Of a stretch of 64,000 nt of DNA, positions 33,889 through 42,126 are shown in pieces; the first letter of the stretch is position 1, and each line of letters opens with the position of its first letter. The stretch is from assembly GCA_910583945.1 (NCBI GenBank), contig CAJTYF010000002.1, forward strand, positions 1-64,000, read 5' to 3'. The notes beneath the pieces are model-generated. The model was not told where the DNA came from, did no database searches, and saw nothing but the letters and a program-made list of their open reading frames with translations. Both the position numbers and the translations under genes were made by a program. This DNA is from an uncultured Bacilli bacterium. GTDB taxonomy: Bacteria; Bacillota_I; Bacilli_A; RF39; UBA660.

Positions 33889-35403
33889 ATGGCAAATAGT
33901 GGTTCATTTACTACAAGCACTTATGGTGGTGTCAGAAATATAACCTTTAATTGGTGGTTAAATAGCCAAGATATAAGTGGAAACTATAGTGATATTGGTT
34001 GGAATTTTATAGGTTCAGGTAGTAATTCTAGTACATGGTACTATACATTAAATGGTTATTTAAATGTAAATGGTGGGAGAGTATTTACTCAAAGTAGCAC
34101 TAAAGTACAATTAAAAGTTGGAACAGTTTTAGCAAGTGGAACTACAAGAATATATCATAACAATGATGGAACAAAATCATTTGGAGCAGATGGTGGTGCT
34201 ACAATTTATAATTATGGTACTTACCAAACAGGAAGTGGTAGTTGGAGTTTACCAACAATACCTAGAGCATCAAGTGGTAGTGGAGGTACAGGAAATATTG
34301 GTAGTGCAGTAACAATAAACATTAGTAGGGCATCTTCTAATTTTGTACATACTTTAACTTATGCTTTTGGTAATTTATCAGGAACGATTGCATCAAATGT
34401 TGGAGCATCCTGTTCATGGACTCTTCCAACAAGTTTTTATTCTCAAATACCAAATGCTAATTCAGGAGTAGGCACTATTACCTGTTATACATATTCAAAT
34501 GGAGTTCATATTGGAACAAAATCATGGAATTTTACTGCTAAAGTTGTTAATTCTAATCCTACTTTTAATAATAATCAATTGACTTATTTAGATAGTGATA
34601 CTAATATTGTGAATATTACAAAAAATAATCAACATATAGTTAGAAATGTTTCCAATTTAAAAGTAACATTTACAGGGGCGACTGCTCGTAACTCTGCATC
34701 TATTGCAAGATATGAGATAACATTTAATGGAAATACACAAACTAAAACAAGTGCATCAACCATAAATTATGGAAAGGTAAACTCTAGTAAAAATTTATCA
34801 GTTTCAGTAAAGGTTATAGACAGTAGAGGTAATAGTACAACTATTTCTAAAACCATAACTATATTAGATTGGGTAAATCCTATTGGAAATATTACTGCAG
34901 GAAGAATAAATAACTATGAAGATGAAACAAAATTAAAAGTAAATACATCTATATCAAGTGTTAATAGTAAAAATAGCATAGTATCAATAAAATATAGATA
35001 CAAAAAATCTAATACATCAACTTATTCAAACTATGTATCATTGAATAATAATCAAGAGGTAACAATTGTTATCAATAAACTTTATGTTTGGGATTTTCAA
35101 GTTGTAATCCAAGATAAATTTGGTAGTACAACTTATAATTTTCAGATTGCAAAAGGATTACCTATATTATTTATAGATACAATAATGCAATCAGTAGGAA
35201 TAAATTGTTTTCCATCAAAAGATGATAGTCTATTTGTAAGTGATATAGACTTCTTTGATATATTTCCTGTTGGTTCAACAAAAATGACAACTAATAATGT
35301 TAATCCATCTACTTATTTTAAAGGTACATGGGAATTGATTACATCAGGCAAGTTGATAAGTGGTGTAGATAAGACTTTTTATTTATGGACTCGTATAAGT
35401 TAG
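33889..35403 (+). CDS. Baseplate/fibre protein (DUF859-like)
   Basis: 504 residues, Ser/Asn/Gly-rich beta structure. The first 130 residues (SGSFTTSTYGGVRNITFNWW, RIYHNNDGTKSFGADGGATI) fit DUF859 siphovirus minor structural proteins; Ig-like repeats follow. Probably part of the host-binding baseplate. Confidence 0.75.
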   Translation: MANSGSFTTSTYGGVRNITFNWWLNSQDISGNYSDIGWNFIGSGSNSSTWYYTLNGYLNVNGGRVFTQSSTKVQLKVGTVLASGTTRIYHNNDGTKSFGADGGATIYNYGTYQTGSGSWSLPTIPRASSGSGGTGNIGSAVTINISRASSNFVHTLTYAFGNLSGTIASNVGASCSWTLPTSFYSQIPNANSGVGTITCYTYSNGVHIGTKSWNFTAKVVNSNPTFNNNQLTYLDSDTNIVNITKNNQHIVRNVSNLKVTFTGATARNSASIARYEITFNGNTQTKTSASTINYGKVNSSKNLSVSVKVIDSRGNSTTISKTITILDWVNPIGNITAGRINNYEDETKLKVNTSISSVNSKNSIVSIKYRYKKSNTSTYSNYVSLNNNQEVTIVINKLYVWDFQVVIQDKFGSTTYNFQIAKGLPILFIDTIMQSVGINCFPSKDDSLFVSDIDFFDIFPVGSTKMTTNNVNPSTYFKGTWELITSGKLISGVDKTFYLWTRIS

Positions 35404-35415
35404 GAGGGATTTTAT

Positions 35416-37185
35416 ATGAAAAATAAAAAATTTGATATTTTAGTTAATTTTGAGGGATGCGATAGTATAACTCATGAGGAAATAAGAGTAACAAAAGGAG
35501 ATTATAATTCAATAGAGTTTAATTTTCAATTAAGTAAAACTGATTATACAACTGCAATGTTTTATATGATAAAGCCAAATGGAATACATTATGCTTCTAA
35601 AATTGAAAATAACAATGTAGTGTTTGTTAAAGAGTCTGTTTTTAATCAGGCAGGTACTTATTTATTTAGTGTGTCTTTATATGACTCTAATAGTAAACTA
35701 ACTAATACATCACGAGGTAAAATCATTGTTATTGATGGAGATTTTGATGCAGATAAAGAAATAGTAGAGCAAGATAATTACCCAATTTTAGATAATTTAA
35801 TTCAACAATGCTCCAATTTAGAAGAAAACTTTGAAACTTCATTAGAAAATATAAAAGAAGCATTTAAATCTGTTTCTTATAATTCTACAACAGGAGTTTT
35901 AACTTTTACTAAATATAACAATACAACAGTAACTATTGATTTACCATTGGAGTTAATTGTAACAGATGGGCATTATGATAAAACTAAAAAAAGTTTGGTT
36001 TTAGTATTGGCTAATGATGAAACAATAGAAATACCTGTTAGTGAACTTGTAAATGAGTACTATGGTGATAATTCTACAATAGAATTAAAGACTGTAGGAG
36101 GAAAACTCACATTTAATGTTAAAAATGGTGTCTATGTTCATGTTCAAGCAGGGAAAGGATTATCAAGCAATGATTTTACTAATACATATAAGCAAAATGT
36201 AGATAGTAATACTTCATCAAGACATACACATAACAATAAAAACATTTTGGATGCTACTACTGCCTCTTATACAGAAGAAAAGGATAATATTATTGATAAT
36301 CTTAAAACAGTTGCTACAAGTGGTTCTTATAATGATTTAAGTAATAAACCAACCATACCTACTATTGTAGATAATTTAACAAGCACAAGTAAAACAGGAG
36401 CATTAAGTGCTAATCAGGGTAAAGTTTTAAATGATAAAATAACAGGAATAAATAATTTGAATTTTGCAAATGCAGGATTTCATAATTCAATCTTTAGAGG
36501 TAAAGATATAACAAGTTATTTAAATGATGGTTCTTTATTTACAAGAATATCATCAGGTAATTTTAATGATTTATATGTAGGAGATTATATAATTAAGAAC
36601 AACATCACTTGGAGAATTGCAGGATTTGATGTATACTATAATAAGGGCGACCAAGGTAGTGGATTGACAACTCATCATGCAATTATTGTTCCTGATAAGC
36701 ATTTAACTACTGCTTGTATGAATGATACAAATACAACAGTTGGAGGATATGTGGGAAGTAAAATGTATACAGAAACTTTACCAAGTGTTCTTTCTACTTA
36801 CATTACTCCTGTATTCGGTAATCATGTTATTGAATATAGAAATGTACTTACTAATTCTATAAATGCCACGGGATATAATAGATATGGTACTAATAGTGGA
36901 TGTTCTAATAATTGGTCTTGGTATTCAAGAAAATTAGATTTAATGAACGAAGTACAAGTATATGGTTCTATAGCATGGTCATCAAGTGGATATGAAATTG
37001 CATCTGACAACTGCCAATTGCCGTTATTTAGACTTGCACCACAATATATTACCAACAGAAGTTATTGGTATTGGTTAAGAAATGTATCTAATTCTTCTGG
37101 CTTCGCTAATGTCTACTACTTTGGTAATAGCTCCGGCACCGGTGCTGGTGGTGTTGCACCGATGACATTATCCACACATAAGTAA
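35416..37185 (+). CDS. BppU-like receptor-binding protein with C-terminal lectin-fold domain
   Basis: 589 residues. The N-terminal 110 resemble BppU baseplate proteins (IEFNFQLSKTDYTTAMFYMI). The middle has tail-fibre helix/turn repeats (SGSYNDLSNKPTIPTIVDNL). The last 230 (from RISSGNFNDLYVGDYI) look like a formylglycine-enzyme/C-type-lectin (DUF6273) domain with the WYWLRNVS signature near the end. The final 23 variable-looking codons all end in T or C, as in targets of diversity-generating retroelements. The ICE begins 5 bp after the stop. Confidence 0.75.
   Translation: MKNKKFDILVNFEGCDSITHEEIRVTKGDYNSIEFNFQLSKTDYTTAMFYMIKPNGIHYASKIENNNVVFVKESVFNQAGTYLFSVSLYDSNSKLTNTSRGKIIVIDGDFDADKEIVEQDNYPILDNLIQQCSNLEENFETSLENIKEAFKSVSYNSTTGVLTFTKYNNTTVTIDLPLELIVTDGHYDKTKKSLVLVLANDETIEIPVSELVNEYYGDNSTIELKTVGGKLTFNVKNGVYVHVQAGKGLSSNDFTNTYKQNVDSNTSSRHTHNNKNILDATTASYTEEKDNIIDNLKTVATSGSYNDLSNKPTIPTIVDNLTSTSKTGALSANQGKVLNDKITGINNLNFANAGFHNSIFRGKDITSYLNDGSLFTRISSGNFNDLYVGDYIIKNNITWRIAGFDVYYNKGDQGSGLTTHHAIIVPDKHLTTACMNDTNTTVGGYVGSKMYTETLPSVLSTYITPVFGNHVIEYRNVLTNSINATGYNRYGTNSGCSNNWSWYSRKLDLMNEVQVYGSIAWSSSGYEIASDNCQLPLFRLAPQYITNRSYWYWLRNVSNSSGFANVYYFGNSSGTGAGGVAPMTLSTHK
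37087..37155 (+). other. Candidate DGR variable region (NNY codon block)
   Basis: 23 consecutive codons, all ending in T or C, encode SNSSGFANVYYFGNSSGTGA followed by GGV. C-ending codons (GGC, TTC, GTC, TAC, AGC, TCC, ACC) are otherwise rare in this gene. Adenine mutagenesis of AAY template codons gives this pattern. No reverse transcriptase or template repeat is visible in the window. Confidence 0.55.
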
Positions 37186-37200
37186 TTTATTAAGTTTGGA
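37186..37200. other. Probable prophage/ICE junction
   Basis: The plus-strand tail gene ends at 37185 and the minus-strand recombinase ends at 37190. Large serine recombinases lie within about 100 bp of their attachment site, so one ICE end should be here or just inside the tail gene. The core cannot be fixed without the other end. Confidence 0.55.
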
Positions 37201-39283
37201 AGTTCCAAACGATTTTAATTTCTCTAGTATTTGTTTCATCATCAATTTTTCCTACCTTGATCTTATCTATAAATTCATCAAGTAGTTCTAGTGTAAGAAC
37301 ATCGAAATGTCTATACTTTGAAAGAAGACTATCTCGATCTTTTAACTTGTTTTGTTTCATTTCAATTAACTTTAATTCATTATCTATAGTAGATAATCTT
37401 TCGCTTAACTTATCTACATCTTCCTTATACTTTGCTCGTAGGGAAGTGAAATCATTATCATCAATAATTCCAGTAGCACGATCTTCATAAAGCTGTTGAA
37501 ATATCTCTTTTTTTCTTTTTATAAGATTTTGAATATCGGTTTTTTCTTTATTTAAACTATCTAATTGACTTTTGAATAAGTCTTTATCAATAACTTCTTT
37601 GTGAAGTTCTTTTAATGTGTCTTTACTATAAAATTCATCTAATAAACCATTCATAGCAGCTAGAACATAATCTTGCAATACATTTAACTTAATTGACTTG
37701 TTATTATCACAATTTGCCCATTTATTCTCTTTGTCCTTACAAAGTAGATATTCTACTTTTTCACTATCTTTGTTATGACAACTACTATTCTTTCGTAAAA
37801 TACTACCACATTCAGCACAATAAACTTTTCCACAAAAGATATGTTTGATACCATTTGCTCCAGATCTACTTACTTCATCTAATTTTGCTTGAATAGATAA
37901 CCATTTTTCATCATCAAATATTTTTTCAAGAGCACTTTCACTAGTTACCCAATGTTCTTTTTTAGCGCTAATACATTTATGATTTTTATAACTTATTCTT
38001 CTAGTTTTACCTTGTATTAAAGTACCATTATAAATAGGATCTCTTAACATATTATAAATAACACGTCCAGACCATTTGTATCTTCTTCTTATTTCATATT
38101 CAAAATTAAATTGTGTATCGGTATCATCTGCTTTTGATTTTGTAAACATTTTATAAGTATTATGTCCTTTGTTTTCTTCAAGTTCTATTTCTATTTCAAA
38201 ACCAGTTTCTATTAGTCTATCTAATTCAGTATTTGCACTTCCAATATAATAGACATCATCTGGAATCATATCATTTGTTTTTAATTCGTGCCATACATCA
38301 CTAGAAAAATCAATATTATTAAAATCTAGGTTATCTATACTAGATGATAAATTATCAGTAGTATAGTATAACTTTAAATCTTCACTTATGGATCTAACTC
38401 TAATATGAAATTTTGAATTATATTCTTTTTGATTATCAGTACCAAATACATAAATTGATTTTATGTTTCTTAAAATCTGTTTGTACTCATTATATAAAGA
38501 AATTCTAACAATATATTGACCAGCTTTTAAAATAGAATATTTATCTTCTTTCTTTGAAATAGGAAGTTTTAATTTACAACCATTCATCGCTTTATATTCA
38601 TAAGGACTAGGAATTTTCTTATCTTCCAAAGTCTTTGCAATTTTATCTTGCCCATATCCTGCGAAAAGCATATCAGCAATTTGTTTTAAAACTTCACTAG
38701 CAATAGGATCAATAAGTAAATGATTTTTATTCTTTATATCTTTCATTAACCCATATTTTGCGAAAGAAGCAGTACATTCGCCATTTTGCCATTTTGTACG
38801 AAAAGTCGCTTTGATGTTATCAGATAAATCTTCCAAAAACCACTCATTAACAAGTGCATTGATTTGTCTTGCTTTTTTGTTACCTTTATTATCAGTATCA
38901 GCATTATCTACAATACTAACGAATCTAACATTCCACATAAGAAATTTATTATGTAAGTATTTTTCGATGACTTCCATATCTCTTGAAAATCTTGATTGAC
39001 TTTTACATAAAACAATATCAACTTCGCCATTTTCACAAGATGTAATCATTCTTTCAAAGTCTGGCCTATATGTTCCAGCTCCTGAAAAGTCTTCATCACA
39101 ATAAACACCTACAATTTCCCAATCTGGGTGTTTTGCAACTTCTTCACGAAGCATTAGTTCTTGATTCTTAATACTCTCACTAATAGCTTCTTTGGTAGGT
39201 TTATCAACATCTTCTTTTGATAGTCTTAAATAAAGTACCACTCTCCTTATAATAATATCAACTGTTTCAATTATTTTCTTCAT
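37190..39283 (-). CDS. Large serine recombinase (ICE integrase) with unusual insertion
   Basis: 697 residues. The resolvase domain (about 14-165) has VVLYLRLSKEDVD with the catalytic serine. A recombinase domain follows, interrupted after IPSPYEYKAMNG by about 160 residues of beta-rich sequence (about 235-400, including VYYIGSANTELDRLIETG) before resuming at RYKWSGRVIYNMLRDP. A zinc ribbon (CGKVYCAECGS, then SSCHNKDS) and a C-terminal coiled coil complete it. It should integrate and excise the ICE. Preceded by its own copy of the shared ICE promoter. Confidence 0.9.
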   Translation of the reverse strand: MKKIIETVDIIIRRVVLYLRLSKEDVDKPTKEAISESIKNQELMLREEVAKHPDWEIVGVYCDEDFSGAGTYRPDFERMITSCENGEVDIVLCKSQSRFSRDMEVIEKYLHNKFLMWNVRFVSIVDNADTDNKGNKKARQINALVNEWFLEDLSDNIKATFRTKWQNGECTASFAKYGLMKDIKNKNHLLIDPIASEVLKQIADMLFAGYGQDKIAKTLEDKKIPSPYEYKAMNGCKLKLPISKKEDKYSILKAGQYIVRISLYNEYKQILRNIKSIYVFGTDNQKEYNSKFHIRVRSISEDLKLYYTTDNLSSSIDNLDFNNIDFSSDVWHELKTNDMIPDDVYYIGSANTELDRLIETGFEIEIELEENKGHNTYKMFTKSKADDTDTQFNFEYEIRRRYKWSGRVIYNMLRDPIYNGTLIQGKTRRISYKNHKCISAKKEHWVTSESALEKIFDDEKWLSIQAKLDEVSRSGANGIKHIFCGKVYCAECGSILRKNSSCHNKDSEKVEYLLCKDKENKWANCDNNKSIKLNVLQDYVLAAMNGLLDEFYSKDTLKELHKEVIDKDLFKSQLDSLNKEKTDIQNLIKRKKEIFQQLYEDRATGIIDDNDFTSLRAKYKEDVDKLSERLSTIDNELKLIEMKQNKLKDRDSLLSKYRHFDVLTLELLDEFIDKIKVGKIDDETNTREIKIVWNFQT

Positions 39284-39336
39284 ATTAAATTTAGCTCCTT
39301 TACTAATTTAACAGAATTCATTGATAACATAATAAT

Positions 39337-39365
39337 ATTATAACGCGCTCGTTTAGGAATTACAG
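39337..39365 (-). promoter_or_regulatory. ICE promoter-operator copy 1 (recombinase)
   Basis: Minus strand CTGTAA, 17 bp, TATAAT (39342-39337), with AGCGCGT directly before the -10 and GGGCG directly before the -35, so GCGCT/AGCGC form a dyad over the promoter. The same layout recurs at 40370 and 63764. Confidence 0.7.
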
Positions 39366-39505
39366 CGCCCATATACATTTTTTTCAATAGAAAGTATTAC
39401 CTTTAAAAGTTTTTTATTAAATAGTAGTTTTAAATCGTCCTTTGTTTTATCATCATCAACATTAAATTCATTTATAATCTTATAAGTTACCTTTTTATTC
39501 TTCAA
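39353..39505 (-). CDS. Small ICE protein, 50 aa, TTG start
   Basis: TTG at 39505 lies 7 nt after AAGGGGG, the usual ICE ribosome binding site. The product KNKKVTYKIINEFNVDDDKT and so on is basic with a C-terminal amphipathic helix and ends YGRCNS. Its 3' end overlaps the recombinase promoter. The function is unknown. Confidence 0.5.
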   Translation of the reverse strand: MKNKKVTYKIINEFNVDDDKTKDDLKLLFNKKLLKVILSIEKNVYGRCNS

Positions 39506-39535
39506 TTTTTAACCCCCTTTAAAATCTTATTAAAG

Positions 39536-39569
39536 CAAAAGAAAAGAATAGAGTTTTATGTCTATTCTT
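39536..39569 (-). terminator. Terminator-like hairpin
   Basis: Perfect 9-bp stem AAGAATAGA / TCTATTCTT followed on the minus strand by a T-rich but interrupted tail; it ends the 40347-39583 operon. Confidence 0.55.
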
Positions 39570-39582
39570 TATATTATATTCA

Positions 39583-40059
39583 CTAATGAGTAAGTGATTG
39601 CCTATAATTTATTATATTATTTTCAAGATCATTCATTAAAACAAATAGATCCCAATATTTTAAATAACCATTTCCAAATTTTTCAATAACAACTTCTTTG
39701 TATATTTTTTTATCTACTTTATCGTAGAAAAATAACATAGTATCATCTATTTCATTTAATGGTGTAAATATATCAATAGCATTTTCAACTAAACCAGTTA
39801 TTTCATTTACTATTTCTTTATCATCTAAATATTTCATAATTCTTTCTACAGAATCTTTTTTATTATTTGTTACAATAGAAAGTAATGTATCGTCAATAAA
39901 AAATTCTGCCATTAAATTATTTATAGTAATTATAGCATTTTTCTTATTATAATTTTTTTTGATTTTTCTCATTCTATCATCTTGAAATTTTTTAAATTCC
40001 TTTTTGTATAATATAAGTGCATTATACATACTTTCTGCAAGTTCATTTTTTTTAATCAT
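39583..40059 (-). CDS. Hypothetical ICE protein, 158 aa
   Basis: Not recognised. Helical and charged (NELAESMYNALILYKKEFKK), no membrane segment. It follows a 94-residue gene by 3 bp in an operon driven by ICE promoter copy 2. Confidence 0.6.
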   Translation of the reverse strand: MIKKNELAESMYNALILYKKEFKKFQDDRMRKIKKNYNKKNAIITINNLMAEFFIDDTLLSIVTNNKKDSVERIMKYLDDKEIVNEITGLVENAIDIFTPLNEIDDTMLFFYDKVDKKIYKEVVIEKFGNGYLKYWDLFVLMNDLENNIINYRQSLTH

Positions 40060-40062
40060 TTG

Positions 40063-40347
40063 TTACATCTCACTTTCTTTTTTAAACTTTAATGGACTAT
40101 CATTTAAAACTTTAATTTGATATTTTAGTTCTAACATCTTAAGACTATCATTATAAATTTTATTTACTTCTGTACTTTTAAATTCTCTAATACCCGGAAG
40201 TTCATTTAACACATCTTTCTTTGTTTTGTCTTTGAAAGAAAACTCATAGGTTAATAAAAGAATTTCACATAATAGATCAACATAATGTACTTTAATTTTT
40301 CTTTGTTTATGAATGTTATATGCTTGATCATAACTGTTGATTTTCAT
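40063..40347 (-). CDS. Hypothetical ICE protein, 94 aa
   Basis: Not recognised. Behind AAGGTGG. Helical (VHYVDLLCEILLLTYEFSFK), with a basic C-terminus. First gene after ICE promoter copy 2; being controlled with the recombinase and the 63736 gene it may take part in ICE mobility or its control. Confidence 0.6.
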   Translation of the reverse strand: MKINSYDQAYNIHKQRKIKVHYVDLLCEILLLTYEFSFKDKTKKDVLNELPGIREFKSTEVNKIYNDSLKMLELKYQIKVLNDSPLKFKKESEM

Positions 40348-40369
40348 TTTCCCACCACCTTATAATCGA

Positions 40370-40398
40370 ATTATAACGCGCTAGAAAATTATTGTCAG
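40370..40398 (-). promoter_or_regulatory. ICE promoter-operator copy 2
   Basis: CTGACA (40398-40393), 17 bp, TATAAT (40375-40370); AGCGCGT precedes the -10 and GGGCG the -35, as in copies 1 and 3. Confidence 0.75.
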
Positions 40399-40404
40399 CG
40401 CCCT

Positions 40405-41391
40405 TTATGAAAAAAGAGAAAAGTCGTCATATAGGCCTTTCTCATCATCTAAATATAAACTTTCTTGTTTCTGCATATCTAATTCATAAAATCTATTAAA
40501 GTTATCAGCAAATTTTCTTCCTTTATTTACAATCAGTTTTAGTAAATTATCAACAGTTTTCATATCTTGTTTTTTATACCAAGATTGAAATCTCTCAAAA
40601 GAAACATCGTCTTTATCTATTCCAATTCTTCTTGAAATAACCATATCTAGCATTTCTTTTTCCATATCATTGGAAGAAATATTATTTGTGTAAATATCGA
40701 GTGCTATCATTAAATGTATTCTCTTATTTAAACCTTGCTTTAAACTAATTGTTTTACTATCCTTATCGAAAGAATATTTATTACTCATTGAAACATATTT
40801 TACTTTGTACCCGTCAGCATACAATGCCTTAATAAAACTATTGTAAATATCATCATAACTGGAATAAAAAAGAGCCGGTAGAGGCCCTTTATCATAATCA
40901 ACTTTTCTCATATCAGTATCTTTGACATCATATAAAATGGTAGAGTTAAGACCTTTGAAGTCTTTATGATGAAAAACAATACTTTTATCTTCCTTATCAA
41001 AATATTTTTTTATTTCTTGTTTACTTAAATCTTTTATATTTTTTACTAATTCTTGTTCATTTTCTTTTATAGAGATATATTCTTCATTGATCGGTGTTAA
41101 TATCTCAATAGGGATAGCATTATCCAATAATTTGATACCTTGATCTTTATAAAATTGTTTTGTTCCTAAAGAGAGAAAATTAGGATATTGACATTTTATT
41201 AGTAAGGTATTTAAAACTGTATAATTACTATAAAGAGATAAGTCATCAATCAAATTTTTAAATTCATATTCATTCTTACAATTATCTAAAAAGTCTTTTT
41301 CAAACTTTAATGTTATATTCTTAATTTTATCATATTCATTAGTTTTAGAATAATTTTTTAAATCATTCAATAGTTTTTCTATATCTATAAT
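40405..41391 (-). CDS. ArdC-like antirestriction/ssDNA-binding protein, likely AUA start
   Basis: The N-terminal domain (about 30-115, YSNYTVLNTLLIKCQYPNFL, KFYKDQGIKLLDN-like pattern) matches the ArdC N-terminal ssDNA-binding domain, which protects entering single strands. The C-terminal half aligns in place with the ArdC protease but has IHLMIALDIY where HExxH is expected, so it is probably inactive. AAGGGGG lies 8 nt before an ATA (MDIEKLLNDLKNY) at 41388, or 5 nt before an ATT at 41391; the nearest TTG is at 41370 without a ribosome binding site. Confidence 0.65.
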   Translation of the reverse strand: MIDIEKLLNDLKNYSKTNEYDKIKNITLKFEKDFLDNCKNEYEFKNLIDDLSLYSNYTVLNTLLIKCQYPNFLSLGTKQFYKDQGIKLLDNAIPIEILTPINEEYISIKENEQELVKNIKDLSKQEIKKYFDKEDKSIVFHHKDFKGLNSTILYDVKDTDMRKVDYDKGPLPALFYSSYDDIYNSFIKALYADGYKVKYVSMSNKYSFDKDSKTISLKQGLNKRIHLMIALDIYTNNISSNDMEKEMLDMVISRRIGIDKDDVSFERFQSWYKKQDMKTVDNLLKLIVNKGRKFADNFNRFYELDMQKQESLYLDDEKGLYDDFSLFS

Positions 41392-41414
41392 TTCAACCCC
41401 CTTATTAAAAAAAA

Positions 41415-41936
41415 CTAGTTTTCACTAGTTAATTTTGACAATTTGTTTTTTAAAGATAATAATGTTTTTTCTGCACCTACAATTAAATTATCTAAAATAT
41501 CTTCAATACTATTTGTTGTAATAGCTAGTTTTAGATTTTCAAAGTAGTTATGTGCCAATTCCTTATTAGAAGTGGAATTGCCACATAATTTGTCAATATT
41601 ACCATTATCCTGAATATTTGATAATGCCATATATGTAACATAATTAGAATTGCTTTGGTTTTTAAATGTATATATGTAAAATGAAATATCTTCTAATGTA
41701 TGAGAAAAACTTTCAATAATAACATCTCTTGTATCTAGAATAGAGTTATTATTTTCTTTATCAAAGAAATAATCAAATTCATTATTTTTTAATTTCTTTT
41801 CAAAATCTTTCATATCTTCTACAGATGAAAACTTTGGACCGTCTTCACGATTCCAATTTATTAAACTTATTTCATCGTTAATCTTATTCATTTCTGATAC
41901 TTGATCACGAAGTTTGATATACTGCTCATTTTTCAT
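41415..41936 (-). CDS. Hypothetical ICE protein, 173 aa
   Basis: Not recognised. ATG after AAGGAGC. Acidic, with an N-terminal helix (QYIKLRDQVSEMNKINDEIS) and a central beta region. It lies between the ArdC-like gene and an operator-bearing promoter region; possibly another defence-evasion protein. Confidence 0.6.
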   Translation of the reverse strand: MKNEQYIKLRDQVSEMNKINDEISLINWNREDGPKFSSVEDMKDFEKKLKNNEFDYFFDKENNNSILDTRDVIIESFSHTLEDISFYIYTFKNQSNSNYVTYMALSNIQDNGNIDKLCGNSTSNKELAHNYFENLKLAITTNSIEDILDNLIVGAEKTLLSLKNKLSKLTSEN

Positions 41937-41970
41937 ACATACTGCTCCTTAATAAAGTTTTGACAGAGTA

Positions 41971-41992
41971 TGTATTATCATACAGTAATACA
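41971..41992. promoter_or_regulatory. Palindrome upstream of the 41936 gene
   Basis: TGTATTA / TAATACA arms separated by 8 bp, in the leader of the gene starting at 41936. Probable operator. A TATAAT lies further upstream near 42052. Confidence 0.45.
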
Positions 41993-42085
41993 ATTTAAAA
42001 GTCAATTAGTATATGACCTAATACAATATTCTGACTTATCACAACTTCATTATATCACGATTTTAAAATAATTAAATAGTTTCAA

Positions 42086-42112
42086 AGAAAAAGATTATCA
42101 AAAGTGATAATC
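42086..42112 (-). terminator. Terminator of the SPFH module
   Basis: Perfect 8-bp stem GATTATCA / TGATAATC with a 4-nt loop and a T-run on the minus strand. Confidence 0.85.
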
Positions 42113-42126
42113 TAACTAACTTATAA

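Noticed and set aside
37190..39283. Serine recombinase as a tail-fibre inversion enzyme
   Set aside because: No inverted repeats or alternative fibre ends are visible, and a full set of conjugation genes follows in the same direction, so an ICE integrase fits better.
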